This document shows positions 11,791 to 20,725 of a stretch of 64,000 nt of DNA, piece after piece (positions within the stretch are counted from its first letter, which is position 1; every line of letters starts with the position of its first letter). The DNA comes from Pseudomonas costantinii (GTDB lineage Bacteria > Pseudomonadota > Gammaproteobacteria > Pseudomonadales > Pseudomonadaceae). The DNA lies in contig NZ_MDDR01000035.1 of assembly GCF_001870435.1 (NCBI RefSeq), forward strand, positions 266,001 through 330,000, given 5' to 3'. The notes beneath the pieces were generated by a model. The model did no database searches, was not told the origin of the DNA, and was given only the letters and a program-made list of their open reading frames with translations. Made by a program: the position numbers and the translations under genes.

Positions 11791-12642
11791 ATGACTTCTG
11801 TGTTGTCCTCTACCTGGTTGCCTTGCGGCAACCGGGTTCTCGATTTGGCCCATACGCACGTTATGGGTATTCTTAACGTAACCCCTGACTCTTTTTCCGA
11901 CGGCGGTCGCTTCAGCCAGCAGGATGCCGCATTGCGTCATGCAGAGGCGATGGTGGCGGCGGGCGCGACCTTGATTGATGTCGGTGGCGAGTCGACCCGG
12001 CCTGGTGCTCGCATTGTCTCCCCCTTGGAGGAGCTGGAGCGGGTAGCGCCGATAGTCGAGCGTATTGCTCGCGAGCTGGATGTGATCATCTCGGTTGATA
12101 CATCGACCCCGGCCGTGATGCGTGAGACTGCGCGCCTGGGGGCGGGGTTAATCAACGATGTTCGCTCCCTTCAGCGAGACGGCGCTCTGGATGCTGCCGC
12201 GGCAACTGGTTTGCCTGTATGCCTGATGCATATGCTGGGAGAGCCCGGCAACATGCAGGACAGCCCGCACTATGATGACCTTGTTGGCGAGGTGAGCGGT
12301 TTTCTCGCTGAGCGGATGGCTCGGTGCGCTGCGGTGGGGATTCCTGCCGAAAAGATCATCCTTGATCCTGGATTTGGCTTTGCCAAGACCCTGCAGCACA
12401 ATTTAAGCCTGTTCAAACACATGGAGTCCCTGCACGCCCTTGGTCGGCCGCTATTGGTCGGTGTTTCGCGCAAGAGCATGATAGGGCTGGCGTTGAATCG
12501 TCCAGTGGGTGAGCGGTTGTACGGCGGCCTGGCACTTGCGGCGCTTGCGGTGACTAAGGGCGCGCGTATTTTGCGAGTGCACGACGTCGCTGAAACGGTC
12601 GATGTGGTGCGCATGATGGCCGCTGTAGAATCTGCCGAATAA
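11791..12642 (+). CDS. folP: Dihydropteroate synthase
   Basis: Condenses p-aminobenzoate with the pterin pyrophosphate in folate synthesis; the sulfonamide target. 283 residues. The TIM-barrel signatures are clear: MGILNVTPDSFSDGG (residues ~25-39), DVGGESTRPGA (~63-73) and the C-terminal GVSRKSMIG. It sits between ftsH and glmM in the usual order and is probably cotranscribed with both, with eight bases to ftsH and 16 to glmM. Confidence 0.97.
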   Translation: MTSVLSSTWLPCGNRVLDLAHTHVMGILNVTPDSFSDGGRFSQQDAALRHAEAMVAAGATLIDVGGESTRPGARIVSPLEELERVAPIVERIARELDVIISVDTSTPAVMRETARLGAGLINDVRSLQRDGALDAAAATGLPVCLMHMLGEPGNMQDSPHYDDLVGEVSGFLAERMARCAAVGIPAEKIILDPGFGFAKTLQHNLSLFKHMESLHALGRPLLVGVSRKSMIGLALNRPVGERLYGGLALAALAVTKGARILRVHDVAETVDVVRMMAAVESAE

Positions 12643-12658
12643 GAATGATGGAGCACTT

Positions 12659-13996
12659 ATGACTAAAAAATATTTTGGCACCGACGGTATTCGTGGTCGG
12701 GTCGGCGAATTTCCGATTACCCCTGATTTCATGCTCAAGCTGGGTTGGGCGGCAGGTATGGCGTTCCGTAGCATGGGCGCGTGCCGCATCCTGGTGGGCA
12801 AGGACACCCGAATTTCGGGGTACATGTTTGAATCCGCGCTGGAGGCGGGTTTGTCTGCTGCCGGCGCTGATGTGATGTTGTTGGGCCCAATGCCGACGCC
12901 GGCAATCGCTTACCTGACGCGTACCTTTCACGCTGAAGCCGGTATCGTGATCAGTGCCTCGCACAACCCTCACGATGATAATGGCATCAAGTTCTTCTCG
13001 GGTCAGGGCACCAAGTTGCCGGACGAGATTGAGTTGATGATCGAAGAGTTGCTGGATGCGCCGATGACGGTGGTCGAGTCCAGCAAGTTGGGCAAGGTTT
13101 CGCGCATAAACGATGCGTCTGGCCGCTACATCGAATTCTGTAAGAGCAGCGTGCCGACGAGTACCAATTTTGCCGGGCTGAAGATCGTTGTCGATTGCGC
13201 TCACGGCGCAACTTACAAAGTGGCGCCGAGTGTATTCAATGAGCTTGGTGCGGATGTAACGGTGCTGTCGGCTCAGCCGAATGGCTTGAACATCAACGAA
13301 AACTGTGGCTCCACCCACATGGGGCAGTTGCAAGCTGCTGTCTTGGCTGAGCGTGCCGACCTCGGTATCGCCTTCGATGGTGATGGCGATCGTGTCCTGA
13401 TGGTGGATCATACGGGTGCCGTAGTGGATGGTGATGAGTTGTTGTTCATCATTGCTCGCGACCTGCATGAGCGTGACAAGCTGCAAGGTGGCGTCGTTGG
13501 TACCCTTATGAGCAATTTGGGTCTGGAGTTGGCTCTGGCCGATCTTGGGATACCCTTTGTTCGTGCAAATGTGGGGGACCGGTATGTGATTGCCGAGCTG
13601 CTGGAGCGTGGCTGGCAGGTAGGTGGTGAGAATTCCGGGCATGTTGTCTGCTTCCAGCACACGACCACTGGCGATGCAATTATTGCTGCGCTGCAGGTGT
13701 TGCTGTCCCTGCGTCGTCGTGGTGAGAGTCTTGCCCGGGCGCGCCAGGCTTTGCGTAAGTGCCCACAGGTTCTGCTCAATGTGCGCTTCGCCGGTGGCGA
13801 AAACCCGATCGAGCATCCTGCTGTCAAAGAGGCTTGCGAGCGCGTAACCCTTGCAATGGCGGGGCGTGGCCGTGTGTTGCTGCGTAAGTCCGGCACAGAG
13901 CCTCTGGTGCGCGTTATGGTCGAAGGTGACGACGAAACACAGGTTCGCGGCCATGCCGAAGACCTGGCAAAACTGGTAACTGAAGTTTGCGCCTGA
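12659..13996 (+). CDS. glmM: Phosphoglucosamine mutase
   Basis: Converts glucosamine-6-phosphate to glucosamine-1-phosphate on the way to UDP-GlcNAc for peptidoglycan and LPS. 445 residues, typical. The phosphoserine loop ASHNP places the active serine at residue 101, the metal-binding loop is DGDGDR near 240-246, and the C-terminal phosphate-binding segment RKSGTEPLVRVM is present. ATG at 12659 has GGAGCAC upstream. It is followed by tpiA after 66 bases. Confidence 0.97.
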   Translation: MTKKYFGTDGIRGRVGEFPITPDFMLKLGWAAGMAFRSMGACRILVGKDTRISGYMFESALEAGLSAAGADVMLLGPMPTPAIAYLTRTFHAEAGIVISASHNPHDDNGIKFFSGQGTKLPDEIELMIEELLDAPMTVVESSKLGKVSRINDASGRYIEFCKSSVPTSTNFAGLKIVVDCAHGATYKVAPSVFNELGADVTVLSAQPNGLNINENCGSTHMGQLQAAVLAERADLGIAFDGDGDRVLMVDHTGAVVDGDELLFIIARDLHERDKLQGGVVGTLMSNLGLELALADLGIPFVRANVGDRYVIAELLERGWQVGGENSGHVVCFQHTTTGDAIIAALQVLLSLRRRGESLARARQALRKCPQVLLNVRFAGGENPIEHPAVKEACERVTLAMAGRGRVLLRKSGTEPLVRVMVEGDDETQVRGHAEDLAKLVTEVCA

Positions 13997-14062
13997 ATTC
14001 GGCTTGCCAGTGATGATGTGGTTGGGTAACATCTGCGCCCACTTTGACCGACGAGGTACAGC

Positions 14063-14818
14063 ATGCGTCGCACTATGGTAGCTGGTAACTGGAAGATGCA
14101 CGGTACCCGCGCCAGTGTCGCTGAGCTGATCAATGGCCTTCGTCACTTGGCATTGCCTAGCGGTGTTGATGTCGCGGTTTTTCCGCCTTGCTTGCATATC
14201 AACCAAGTGGTTGATGGCTTGAAAGGTAAGTCGATTCAGGTCGGCGCGCAGAACTCTGCGGTGGAGCCGATGCAAGGTGCGTTGACGGGTGAGATTTCGC
14301 CGAGTCAGTTGGTTGATGCGGGTTGTTCCTATGTGCTTGTCGGGCACTCCGAGCGCCGTCAAATGATGGGCGAGCGTGATGGGACGCTCAATCGCAAGTT
14401 CGCAGCGGCACAGGCTTGTGGCTTGATTCCGGTGTTGTGCATAGGGGAGACCCTGGAGCAGCGCGAATCAGGCAAGACTCTTGAGGTTGTCTCGCGTCAG
14501 CTGGGCAGCATCATTGAGGAGCTGGGTGTTGGTGCGTTTGCAAAGGCAGTAATTGCTTACGAGCCGGTCTGGGCTATTGGCACTGGGCTGACTGCTACAC
14601 CGCAACAGGCGCAGGATGTGCACGCAGCCATCCGCGCGCAGTTGGCGGCAGAGAATTCTGAGGTTGCACAAGGTGTGCGGCTTCTATACGGCGGCAGCGT
14701 GAAGGCGGCCAATGCGGTCGAACTGTTCGGCATGCCGGATATCGATGGGGGGCTCATTGGTGGGGCTTCCCTGAATGCAGATGAGTTCGGTGCGATCTGT
14801 CGCGCCGCGGGAAACTGA
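14063..14818 (+). CDS. tpiA: Triosephosphate isomerase
   Basis: Interconverts dihydroxyacetone phosphate and glyceraldehyde-3-phosphate. 251 residues. Catalytic residues are all visible: Lys11 in GNWKMHG, His95 in VGHSERR and Glu167 in YEPVWAIGTG; the C-terminal phosphate loop YGGSVK is intact. The stop is only four bases before the secG start, so the two are probably cotranscribed and translationally linked. Confidence 0.97.
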   Translation: MRRTMVAGNWKMHGTRASVAELINGLRHLALPSGVDVAVFPPCLHINQVVDGLKGKSIQVGAQNSAVEPMQGALTGEISPSQLVDAGCSYVLVGHSERRQMMGERDGTLNRKFAAAQACGLIPVLCIGETLEQRESGKTLEVVSRQLGSIIEELGVGAFAKAVIAYEPVWAIGTGLTATPQQAQDVHAAIRAQLAAENSEVAQGVRLLYGGSVKAANAVELFGMPDIDGGLIGGASLNADEFGAICRAAGN

Positions 14819-14822
14819 AAAA

Positions 14823-15206
14823 ATGCTGGAAACAGTCGTAGTCGTTTTTCATCTGTTGGCTGCCCTGGGCGTAGTTGCCCTGGTTTTGTTGCAACAGGGT
14901 AAAGGTGCGGATGCTGGTGCGTCTTTCGGTGCAGGTGCTTCAAATACTGTGTTCGGAAGCCAAGGTTCCTCTACCTTTCTTAGTAAGTTTACTGCTATAC
15001 TTGCCGCCGGTTTCTTCATAACCAGCTTAGGGTTAGGTTACTTTGCTAAAGAGAAAGCTCATGTGCTGACTCAAGTAGGTTTGCCAAACCCAGCGGTGTT
15101 GGAAGTACCAAAAGCAAAACCGGCTTCTGATGATGTCCCGGTGCTTCAAGAGCAAAAGTCGGCTACTCCAGCGACTGACGTACCTCCAGCTCAAGAGCAG
15201 AAGTAA
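14823..15206 (+). CDS. secG: Sec translocon subunit SecG
   Basis: Auxiliary subunit of the SecYEG protein channel in the inner membrane. 127 residues. Two membrane helices (about 3-22 and 53-72) flank the conserved loop LLQQGKGADAGASFGAG. The last ~40 residues form a hydrophilic tail rich in Pro, Ala, Val and Gln, with the segment QEQK present twice; such low-complexity tails are common in SecG. ATG at 14823 (MLETVVVVFHLLA) fits the family; the stop is followed within 23 bases by a tRNA gene. Confidence 0.95.
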   Translation: MLETVVVVFHLLAALGVVALVLLQQGKGADAGASFGAGASNTVFGSQGSSTFLSKFTAILAAGFFITSLGLGYFAKEKAHVLTQVGLPNPAVLEVPKAKPASDDVPVLQEQKSATPATDVPPAQEQK

Positions 15207-15228
15207 GAAGGGTTGTAATAGCTGTATT

Positions 15229-15314
15229 GCCGAGGTGGTGGAATTGGTAGACACGCAACCTTGAGGTGGTTGTGCCCATAGGGTGTAGGGGTTCGAGTCC
15301 CCTTCTCGGTACCA
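15229..15314 (+). tRNA. tRNA-Leu (anticodon GAG)
   Basis: An 86-base class II tRNA with a long variable arm. The anticodon stem CAACC/GGTTG frames the loop TTGAGGT (anticodon GAG). The acceptor stem GCCGAGG pairs with TCTCGGT (G-T at both ends), the T arm GGGGTTCGAGTCCCC is normal, and CCA is encoded. It lies directly after secG, as in other pseudomonads. Confidence 0.96.
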
Positions 15315-15325
15315 ATTATCAGGAG

Positions 15326-15348
15326 AGCCCGCTGTTGCGGGCTTTCTT
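15326..15348 (+). terminator. Hairpin after tRNA-Leu
   Basis: Stem AGCCCGC/GCGGGCT with loop TGTT, followed by TTCTT, 12 bases after the tRNA. It probably ends the secG-tRNA-Leu transcript; the T run is imperfect. Confidence 0.6.
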
Positions 15349-15410
15349 GTAGGTGGAAGGTTACATTGACCCTGTAAGGGATCGGTCGTATACTTCCGCC
15401 CCAGCTTTGT

Positions 15411-15487
<77 letters not shown>

Positions 15488-15497
15488 GTTTTAGCGG

Positions 15498-15519
15498 AGC
15501 CCCTTTTAAGGGGCTTTTT
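15498..15519 (+). terminator. Terminator after initiator tRNA
   Basis: Stem AGCCCC/GGGGCT around TTTTAA followed by five T in total, 10 bases after the tRNA end. Confidence 0.7.
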
Positions 15520-15564
15520 GTTAGCTGGACACTTTCAACGCCGCTGTTCGACGGCGTTTCAAGG

Positions 15565-15587
15565 ATGGGCGTTTCGCCCATTTTTTA
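15565..15587 (+). terminator. Second terminator-like hairpin before rimP
   Basis: Stem ATGGGCG/CGCCCAT with loop TTT and a run of T. It lies 40 bases before the rimP start, so it either backs up the tRNA terminator or acts as an early leader terminator for the rimP-nusA-infB operon; in enterobacteria this operon's leader is known to be regulated. Confidence 0.6.
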
Positions 15588-15626
15588 TTTTGCACAGCAT
15601 GCACATACATGCACGAGGGGGTTCAG

Positions 15627-16085
15627 GTGTCGAGCAAGCTAGAAGAGTTGCAGGCCTTGTTGGCCCCGGTGGTCGTGGCCCTAGGCTATGAATGCTGGGG
15701 TATTGAGTTTTCGGCTCAAGGTCGCCACTCAATGTTGCGCGTTTATATCGATAAAGAGGGCGGTGTGCTGGTGGACGACTGTGCCATTGTCAGCCGTCAG
15801 ATCAGTGGTGTCCTGGATGTTGAAGATCCAATCTCCGTTGAATACACCCTCGAAGTTTCCTCGCCAGGCATGGAACGCCCACTGTTCACTATTGATCAGT
15901 TTGCAAAATTTGCCGGTGAACAAGTGAAGATCAAGCTGCGATCTCCCTTTGAAGGGCGACGCAACTTTCAGGGCCTTCTGCGCGGTGTAGAAGAGCAGGA
16001 TGTCGTGGTGCAGGTAGAAGACCATGAATTCCTGTTGCCGATCGATATGATCGACAAGGCCAACATTATTCCCAGTTTTGACTGA
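15627..16085 (+). CDS. rimP: Ribosome maturation factor RimP
   Basis: Needed for late assembly of the 30S subunit. 152 residues from GTG at 15627 (MSSKLEELQALLAPVV), which has GAGGGGG six bases upstream and matches the family N-terminus; an in-frame ATG at 15609 would add six unconserved residues. The N-terminal domain contains VEDPISVEYTLEVSSPGMERPL, the family signature, and a C-terminal SH3-like domain ends NIIPSFD. First gene of the rimP-nusA-infB operon. Confidence 0.96.
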   Translation: MSSKLEELQALLAPVVVALGYECWGIEFSAQGRHSMLRVYIDKEGGVLVDDCAIVSRQISGVLDVEDPISVEYTLEVSSPGMERPLFTIDQFAKFAGEQVKIKLRSPFEGRRNFQGLLRGVEEQDVVVQVEDHEFLLPIDMIDKANIIPSFD

Positions 16086-16132
16086 GACGCGGATCCCGCG
16101 GATCCAATGGCTTGCGAAAGGCGAGGCGTACG

Positions 16133-17614
16133 ATGAGCAAAGAAGTACTGCTGGTTGTTGAGTCGGTATCCAATGAAAAGGGCGTACCGGCAAACGTGAT
16201 TTTTGAAGCGCTGGAGCTGGCCCTGGCCACTGCTACCAAAAAGCGTTTTGAAGACGAAGTTGATCTGCGTGTGGAAATCAACCGCCACACCGGTGCCTAT
16301 GAGACTTTCCGTCGCTGGACGGTCGTCGAAGAAGCCGATCTTGATGATCCGGCCATCGAAACCTGGCCGAGCAAGGTTGCGCAAACGCATCCTGGCGCCC
16401 AGGTCGGTGATGTCGTCGAAGAAAAGATCGAGTCGATCGAATTCGGCCGTATTGCTGCACAGACTGCCAAGCAGGTCATCGTGCAGAAGGTTCGCGAAGC
16501 CGAGCGCGCTCAAGTCGTTGACGCCTATCGCGAGCGCCTGGGTGAAATCATTTCCGGCACCGTGAAAAAAGTCACTCGCGACAATGTGATCGTCGACCTG
16601 GGTAACAACGCCGAAGCGTTGCTGGCCCGTGAAGACATCATCTCTCGTGAAACCTTCCGTGTTGGCGTGCGTCTGCGTGCGCTGCTCAAGGAAATCCGCA
16701 CCGAGAACCGCGGCCCTCAGTTGATCCTGTCGCGTACTGCGCCGGAAATGCTGATCGAACTGTTCCGTATCGAAGTGCCGGAAATCGCTGAAGGCCTGAT
16801 CGAAGTCATGGCTGCGTCCCGCGACCCGGGCTCGCGCGCCAAGATCGCGGTCCGCTCCAAAGACAAACGCATCGATCCGCAAGGTGCTTGCATTGGTATG
16901 CGCGGTTCGCGCGTGCAGGCAGTGTCGGGCGAATTGGGTGGTGAGCGTGTGGACATCGTCCTGTGGGACGATAACCCGGCGCAGTTCGTGATCAACGCCA
17001 TGTCGCCAGCTGAAGTGGCGGCAATTATCGTTGACGAAGATGCCCATGCAATGGACATCGCCGTTGGCGCAGACAATCTGGCTCAGGCCATTGGTCGTGG
17101 TGGTCAGAACGTGCGTCTGGCCAGCCAGCTGACCGGCTGGACCCTGAACGTGATGACCGAATCGGACATCCAGGCTAAGCAGCAAGCTGAAACCGGCGAC
17201 ATCCTGCGCAACTTTATCGACGAGTTGGAAGTCGACGAAGACCTGGCGCAGGTGCTGGTAGATGAAGGCTTCACCAGCCTGGAAGAGATTGCCTACGTAC
17301 CGTTGGAAGAAATGCTCAACATCGACGGCTTTGACGAAGACACCGTCAACGAGCTTCGCGCTCGGGCCAAGGATCGTTTGTTGACTAAAGCCATCGCTAC
17401 TGAGGAAAAGCTGGCAGACGCCCATCCGGCCGAAGACCTGCTCTCGCTTGAGGGTATGGACAAGGATTTGGCGATGGAACTGGCGGTGCGCGGCGTAATT
17501 ACCCGCGAAGACCTGGCCGAGCAGTCTATTGACGATCTGCTCGACATCGACGGCATTGACGATGATCGTGCCGGCAAGTTGATCATGGCCGCCCGAGCCC
17601 ATTGGTTCGAGTAA
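16133..17614 (+). CDS. nusA: Transcription termination/antitermination factor NusA
   Basis: RNA polymerase-associated factor in pausing, termination and rRNA antitermination. 493 residues, the usual length in Pseudomonas. Order of domains: N-terminal polymerase-binding domain, S1 (about 135-200), KH1 and KH2 (about 200-345, with IGRGGQNVRLASQLTGW), then two acidic helix-hairpin-helix repeats (about 360-490) ending in RAHWFE. The start at 16133 (MSKEVLLVVESVS) is chosen on family conservation. Confidence 0.97.
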   Translation: MSKEVLLVVESVSNEKGVPANVIFEALELALATATKKRFEDEVDLRVEINRHTGAYETFRRWTVVEEADLDDPAIETWPSKVAQTHPGAQVGDVVEEKIESIEFGRIAAQTAKQVIVQKVREAERAQVVDAYRERLGEIISGTVKKVTRDNVIVDLGNNAEALLAREDIISRETFRVGVRLRALLKEIRTENRGPQLILSRTAPEMLIELFRIEVPEIAEGLIEVMAASRDPGSRAKIAVRSKDKRIDPQGACIGMRGSRVQAVSGELGGERVDIVLWDDNPAQFVINAMSPAEVAAIIVDEDAHAMDIAVGADNLAQAIGRGGQNVRLASQLTGWTLNVMTESDIQAKQQAETGDILRNFIDELEVDEDLAQVLVDEGFTSLEEIAYVPLEEMLNIDGFDEDTVNELRARAKDRLLTKAIATEEKLADAHPAEDLLSLEGMDKDLAMELAVRGVITREDLAEQSIDDLLDIDGIDDDRAGKLIMAARAHWFE

Positions 17615-17641
17615 CTAGGCGCGGCCTGAGGAGAGAAGTGC

Positions 17642-20167
17642 ATGACGCAAGTCACGGTGAAACAACTGGCCGATGAGGTCAAAACACCGGTAGAGCGCCT
17701 GTTGCAGCAGATGCGTGAGGCAGGTCTGCCGCACACCGCCGCCGATGAAGGTGTGAGCGATAGTGAGAAGCAGTCTTTGCTGACTCACTTGAAGAGCAGC
17801 CACAAGGCGAAAGTGGAAGAACCGCGCAAGATTACATTGCAGCGCAAAACCACCAGCACCCTGCGTGTTGCTGGTAGCAAAAGCATTAGCGTTGAAGTAC
17901 GCAAGAAGAAAGTCTTCGTACAGCGCAGCCCGGAAGAAATCGAAGCCGAGCGCAAACGCGAACTGGAAGAACGTCGCGCAGTAGAAAATGCTGCTCGTCA
18001 GAAGGCTGAAGAAGAAGCCAAGCGTCGCGCCGAAGAAGAAGCGCGTCGCCAGCCTGCTGCTGCGCAACCTGCTGCCACTGAAGCAGTCGCTGCGACTAGC
18101 GCGCCAGTAGAAGCTGTGCGTGAGGCCGCTCCGGTTGCCGCCGCACCTGCTCCTGCAGCTGACGCTCGCAAGCGCGACGAACCTCGTCGTCCGGACAAAC
18201 CACGTGCTGACGATAACAGTCGTCGCGGTGGTGGTGGCGATGGCGAGCGTAAAAACGCTCCGCATCGTGCCTCGGTCAAAGAGAAAGCGCCTGCGCCACG
18301 CGTTGCTCCACGTACTACCGACGAAGAAAGCGATGGCTTCCGTCGTGGTGGTCGTGGCAAGGCCAAGCTGAAAAAACGCAACGCCCACGGTTTCCAGAGC
18401 CCAACCGGCCCTGTCGTGCGTGAAGTGAAGATCGGCGAGACCATCACTGTTGGCGATCTTGCCCAGCAGATGTCGGTCAAGGCAGCTGAAATCATCAAGT
18501 TCATGTTCAAGCTGGGTACTCCGGCCACCATCAACCAGGTACTGGATCAGGAAACTGCCCAACTGGTTGCTGAAGAGCTGGGCCACAAAGTGACCCTCGT
18601 CAGCGATACCGCCCTGGAAGATTCCCTGGCTGAGTCTCTGAAGTTTGAAGGTGAGGCCGTTTCCCGTGCACCGGTTGTGACCGTAATGGGCCACGTTGAC
18701 CACGGTAAAACTTCCCTGCTCGACTATATCCGTCGTGCCAAGGTTGCTGCAGGCGAAGCCGGCGGTATCACCCAGCACATCGGCGCTTATCACGTTGAAA
18801 CCGAGCGTGGCATGGTGACGTTCCTCGACACCCCTGGTCACGCCGCGTTTACCGCAATGCGTGCCCGTGGTGCCAAGGCGACCGACATCGTGATCCTGGT
18901 AGTTGCAGCGGACGACGGTGTAATGCCGCAGACCATTGAAGCTGTCCAGCACGCCAAGGCTGCCGGTGTTCCTCTGGTCGTTGCCGTGAACAAAATCGAC
19001 AAGCCGGGTGCAGATCTCGATCGCATCCGTAGCGAACTGTCGGTTCACGGCGTGACTTCGGAAGAGTGGGGTGGCGAGACGCCATTCGTGTCGGTCTCCG
19101 CGAAAATGGGTACCGGCGTTGACGAACTGCTCGAAGCCGTTCTGCTGCAAGCCGAAGTGCTGGAACTGACCGCTACTCCATCGGCTCCTGGTCGTGGTGT
19201 TGTGGTTGAGTCCCGCCTCGACAAGGGCCGTGGCCCGGTTGCGACCGTTCTGGTTCAAGACGGTACCCTGCGCCAAGGCGACATGGTCCTGGTCGGTTCG
19301 AACTACGGCCGTGTACGTGCCATGCTCGACGAGAACGGCAAGCCAATCAAGGAAGCTGGCCCGGCTATCCCGGTCGAGATCCTCGGCCTGGATGGTACTC
19401 CGGACGCTGGCGACGAGATGAGCGTAGTTGCTGACGAGAAGAAAGCCCGTGAAGTGGCTCTGTTCCGTCAAGGCAAGTTCCGTGAAGTCAAGCTGGCCCG
19501 TGCTCACGCCGGCAAGCTGGAAAACATCTTCGAGAACATGGGCCAGGAAGAGAAGAAGACGCTTAATATCGTCCTCAAATCTGACGTTCGTGGTTCCCTC
19601 GAAGCGTTGAACGGCGCCTTGAACGGCCTGGGTAACGACGAAGTGCAAGTGCGCGTTGTCGGTGGCGGTGTCGGTGGTATCACCGAGTCCGACGCTAACC
19701 TGGCACTGGCTTCCAACGCTGTACTGTTCGGCTTCAACGTGCGTGCCGATGCAGGCGCTCGCAAGATCGTCGAGCAGGAAGGCCTGGACATGCGTTACTA
19801 CAACGTCATCTACGACATCATCGAAGACGTCAAGAAAGCCCTTACCGGCATGCTTGGCAGCGACGTTCGGGAGAACATCCTGGGTATCGCCGAGGTGCGT
19901 GACGTGTTCCGCTCGCCGAAATTTGGCGCGATCGCCGGTTGCATGGTTATCGAAGGTGTTGTGCACCGTAACCGTCCAATCCGTGTACTGCGTGAAGACA
20001 TCGTTATCTTCGAAGGCGAGCTGGAGTCTCTGCGCCGCTTCAAGGATGACGCTTCCGAAGTACGTGCCGGCATGGAATGCGGTATTGGCGTCAAGAGCTA
20101 CAACGACGTCAAAGCTGGCGACAAGATCGAAGTTTACGAGAAGGTTCAGGTTGCTCGCAGCCTCTAA
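17642..20167 (+). CDS. infB: Translation initiation factor IF-2
   Basis: GTPase that brings initiator tRNA to the ribosome. 841 residues. The N-terminal IF2N domain (MTQVTVKQLADEVKTPVERL) is followed by a charged, Ala/Glu/Arg-rich linker (about 100-235), the G domain with GHVDHGKTS (about 350), DTPGHAAF and NKID, and domains II-IV with the C-terminal fMet-tRNA-binding module. Start ATG at 17642 with GGAGAGAAG upstream. Follows nusA by 27 bases. Confidence 0.97.
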   Translation: MTQVTVKQLADEVKTPVERLLQQMREAGLPHTAADEGVSDSEKQSLLTHLKSSHKAKVEEPRKITLQRKTTSTLRVAGSKSISVEVRKKKVFVQRSPEEIEAERKRELEERRAVENAARQKAEEEAKRRAEEEARRQPAAAQPAATEAVAATSAPVEAVREAAPVAAAPAPAADARKRDEPRRPDKPRADDNSRRGGGGDGERKNAPHRASVKEKAPAPRVAPRTTDEESDGFRRGGRGKAKLKKRNAHGFQSPTGPVVREVKIGETITVGDLAQQMSVKAAEIIKFMFKLGTPATINQVLDQETAQLVAEELGHKVTLVSDTALEDSLAESLKFEGEAVSRAPVVTVMGHVDHGKTSLLDYIRRAKVAAGEAGGITQHIGAYHVETERGMVTFLDTPGHAAFTAMRARGAKATDIVILVVAADDGVMPQTIEAVQHAKAAGVPLVVAVNKIDKPGADLDRIRSELSVHGVTSEEWGGETPFVSVSAKMGTGVDELLEAVLLQAEVLELTATPSAPGRGVVVESRLDKGRGPVATVLVQDGTLRQGDMVLVGSNYGRVRAMLDENGKPIKEAGPAIPVEILGLDGTPDAGDEMSVVADEKKAREVALFRQGKFREVKLARAHAGKLENIFENMGQEEKKTLNIVLKSDVRGSLEALNGALNGLGNDEVQVRVVGGGVGGITESDANLALASNAVLFGFNVRADAGARKIVEQEGLDMRYYNVIYDIIEDVKKALTGMLGSDVRENILGIAEVRDVFRSPKFGAIAGCMVIEGVVHRNRPIRVLREDIVIFEGELESLRRFKDDASEVRAGMECGIGVKSYNDVKAGDKIEVYEKVQVARSL

Positions 20168-20238
20168 CTCGCGCACTTCAGGAGCCACGCAGCGTGTGGG
20201 CATGCAAATGCCCCGCGCAGTGTCCGGACTCTAAACGC

Positions 20239-20273
20239 AACGCCCGGTCTGGCTTTTGTCAGGCCGGGCGTTT
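20239..20273 (+). terminator. Hairpin between infB and rbfA
   Basis: Arms AACGCCCGG..CTG and CAG.CCGGGCGTT with a short T run (TTT). It may end part of the nusA-infB transcript or protect its 3' end while rbfA is read through; rbfA lies 54 bases further on. Confidence 0.55.
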
Positions 20274-20326
20274 GCCGCTTTCAGACCCCACGGGTTTCAC
20301 CGTGTGGCAGTAACAGGTAACAAGAC

Positions 20327-20722
20327 ATGGCAAAAGAATACAGCCGTACCCAGCGTATCGGCGATCAGATGCAGCGCGAGCTGGCCCAACTGATCCGTCG
20401 CGAAGTCAAAGACCCTCGTGTAGGCCTGGTCACCATCACTGCCGTTGAAGTGAGCCGTGACGTGGGTCACGCCAAGATCTTCATCACCGTGATGGGTCAG
20501 GACAGCAGCGAAGAAATCGCGCAAAGCATCAAGGTGCTCAACTCGGCTGCTGGCTTCCTGCGTATGCAGTTGGCCCGTGAAATGAAGCTGCGCAGTGTTC
20601 CCCAGTTGCACTTCCACTACGACGAAAGCGTCGTGCGTGGCGCGCACCTGTCGGCACTGATCGAGCGCGCCGTGGCTGAAGACAGCCAACACCCGTCTAC
20701 ACCTGAAGACGCCAAGGAGTAA
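20327..20722 (+). CDS. rbfA: 30S ribosome-binding factor RbfA
   Basis: Single-KH-like protein that binds the 16S 5' helix during 30S maturation and cold adaptation. 131 residues. The N-terminus SRTQRIGDQMQRELAQLI and the segment EVKDPRVGLVTITAVEVS are characteristic. ATG at 20327. truB starts four bases after the stop, so translation is probably coupled. Confidence 0.96.
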   Translation: MAKEYSRTQRIGDQMQRELAQLIRREVKDPRVGLVTITAVEVSRDVGHAKIFITVMGQDSSEEIAQSIKVLNSAAGFLRMQLAREMKLRSVPQLHFHYDESVVRGAHLSALIERAVAEDSQHPSTPEDAKE

Positions 20723-20725
20723 GCG

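Noticed and set aside
12554..14362. 602-codon frame antisense to glmM/tpiA
   Set aside because: Spans two real genes on the other strand and has a low-complexity His/Gln/Thr-rich composition typical of shadow frames.
17615..20203. 862-codon frame antisense to infB
   Set aside because: Shadow of infB codon bias; composition and lack of start signals exclude it.
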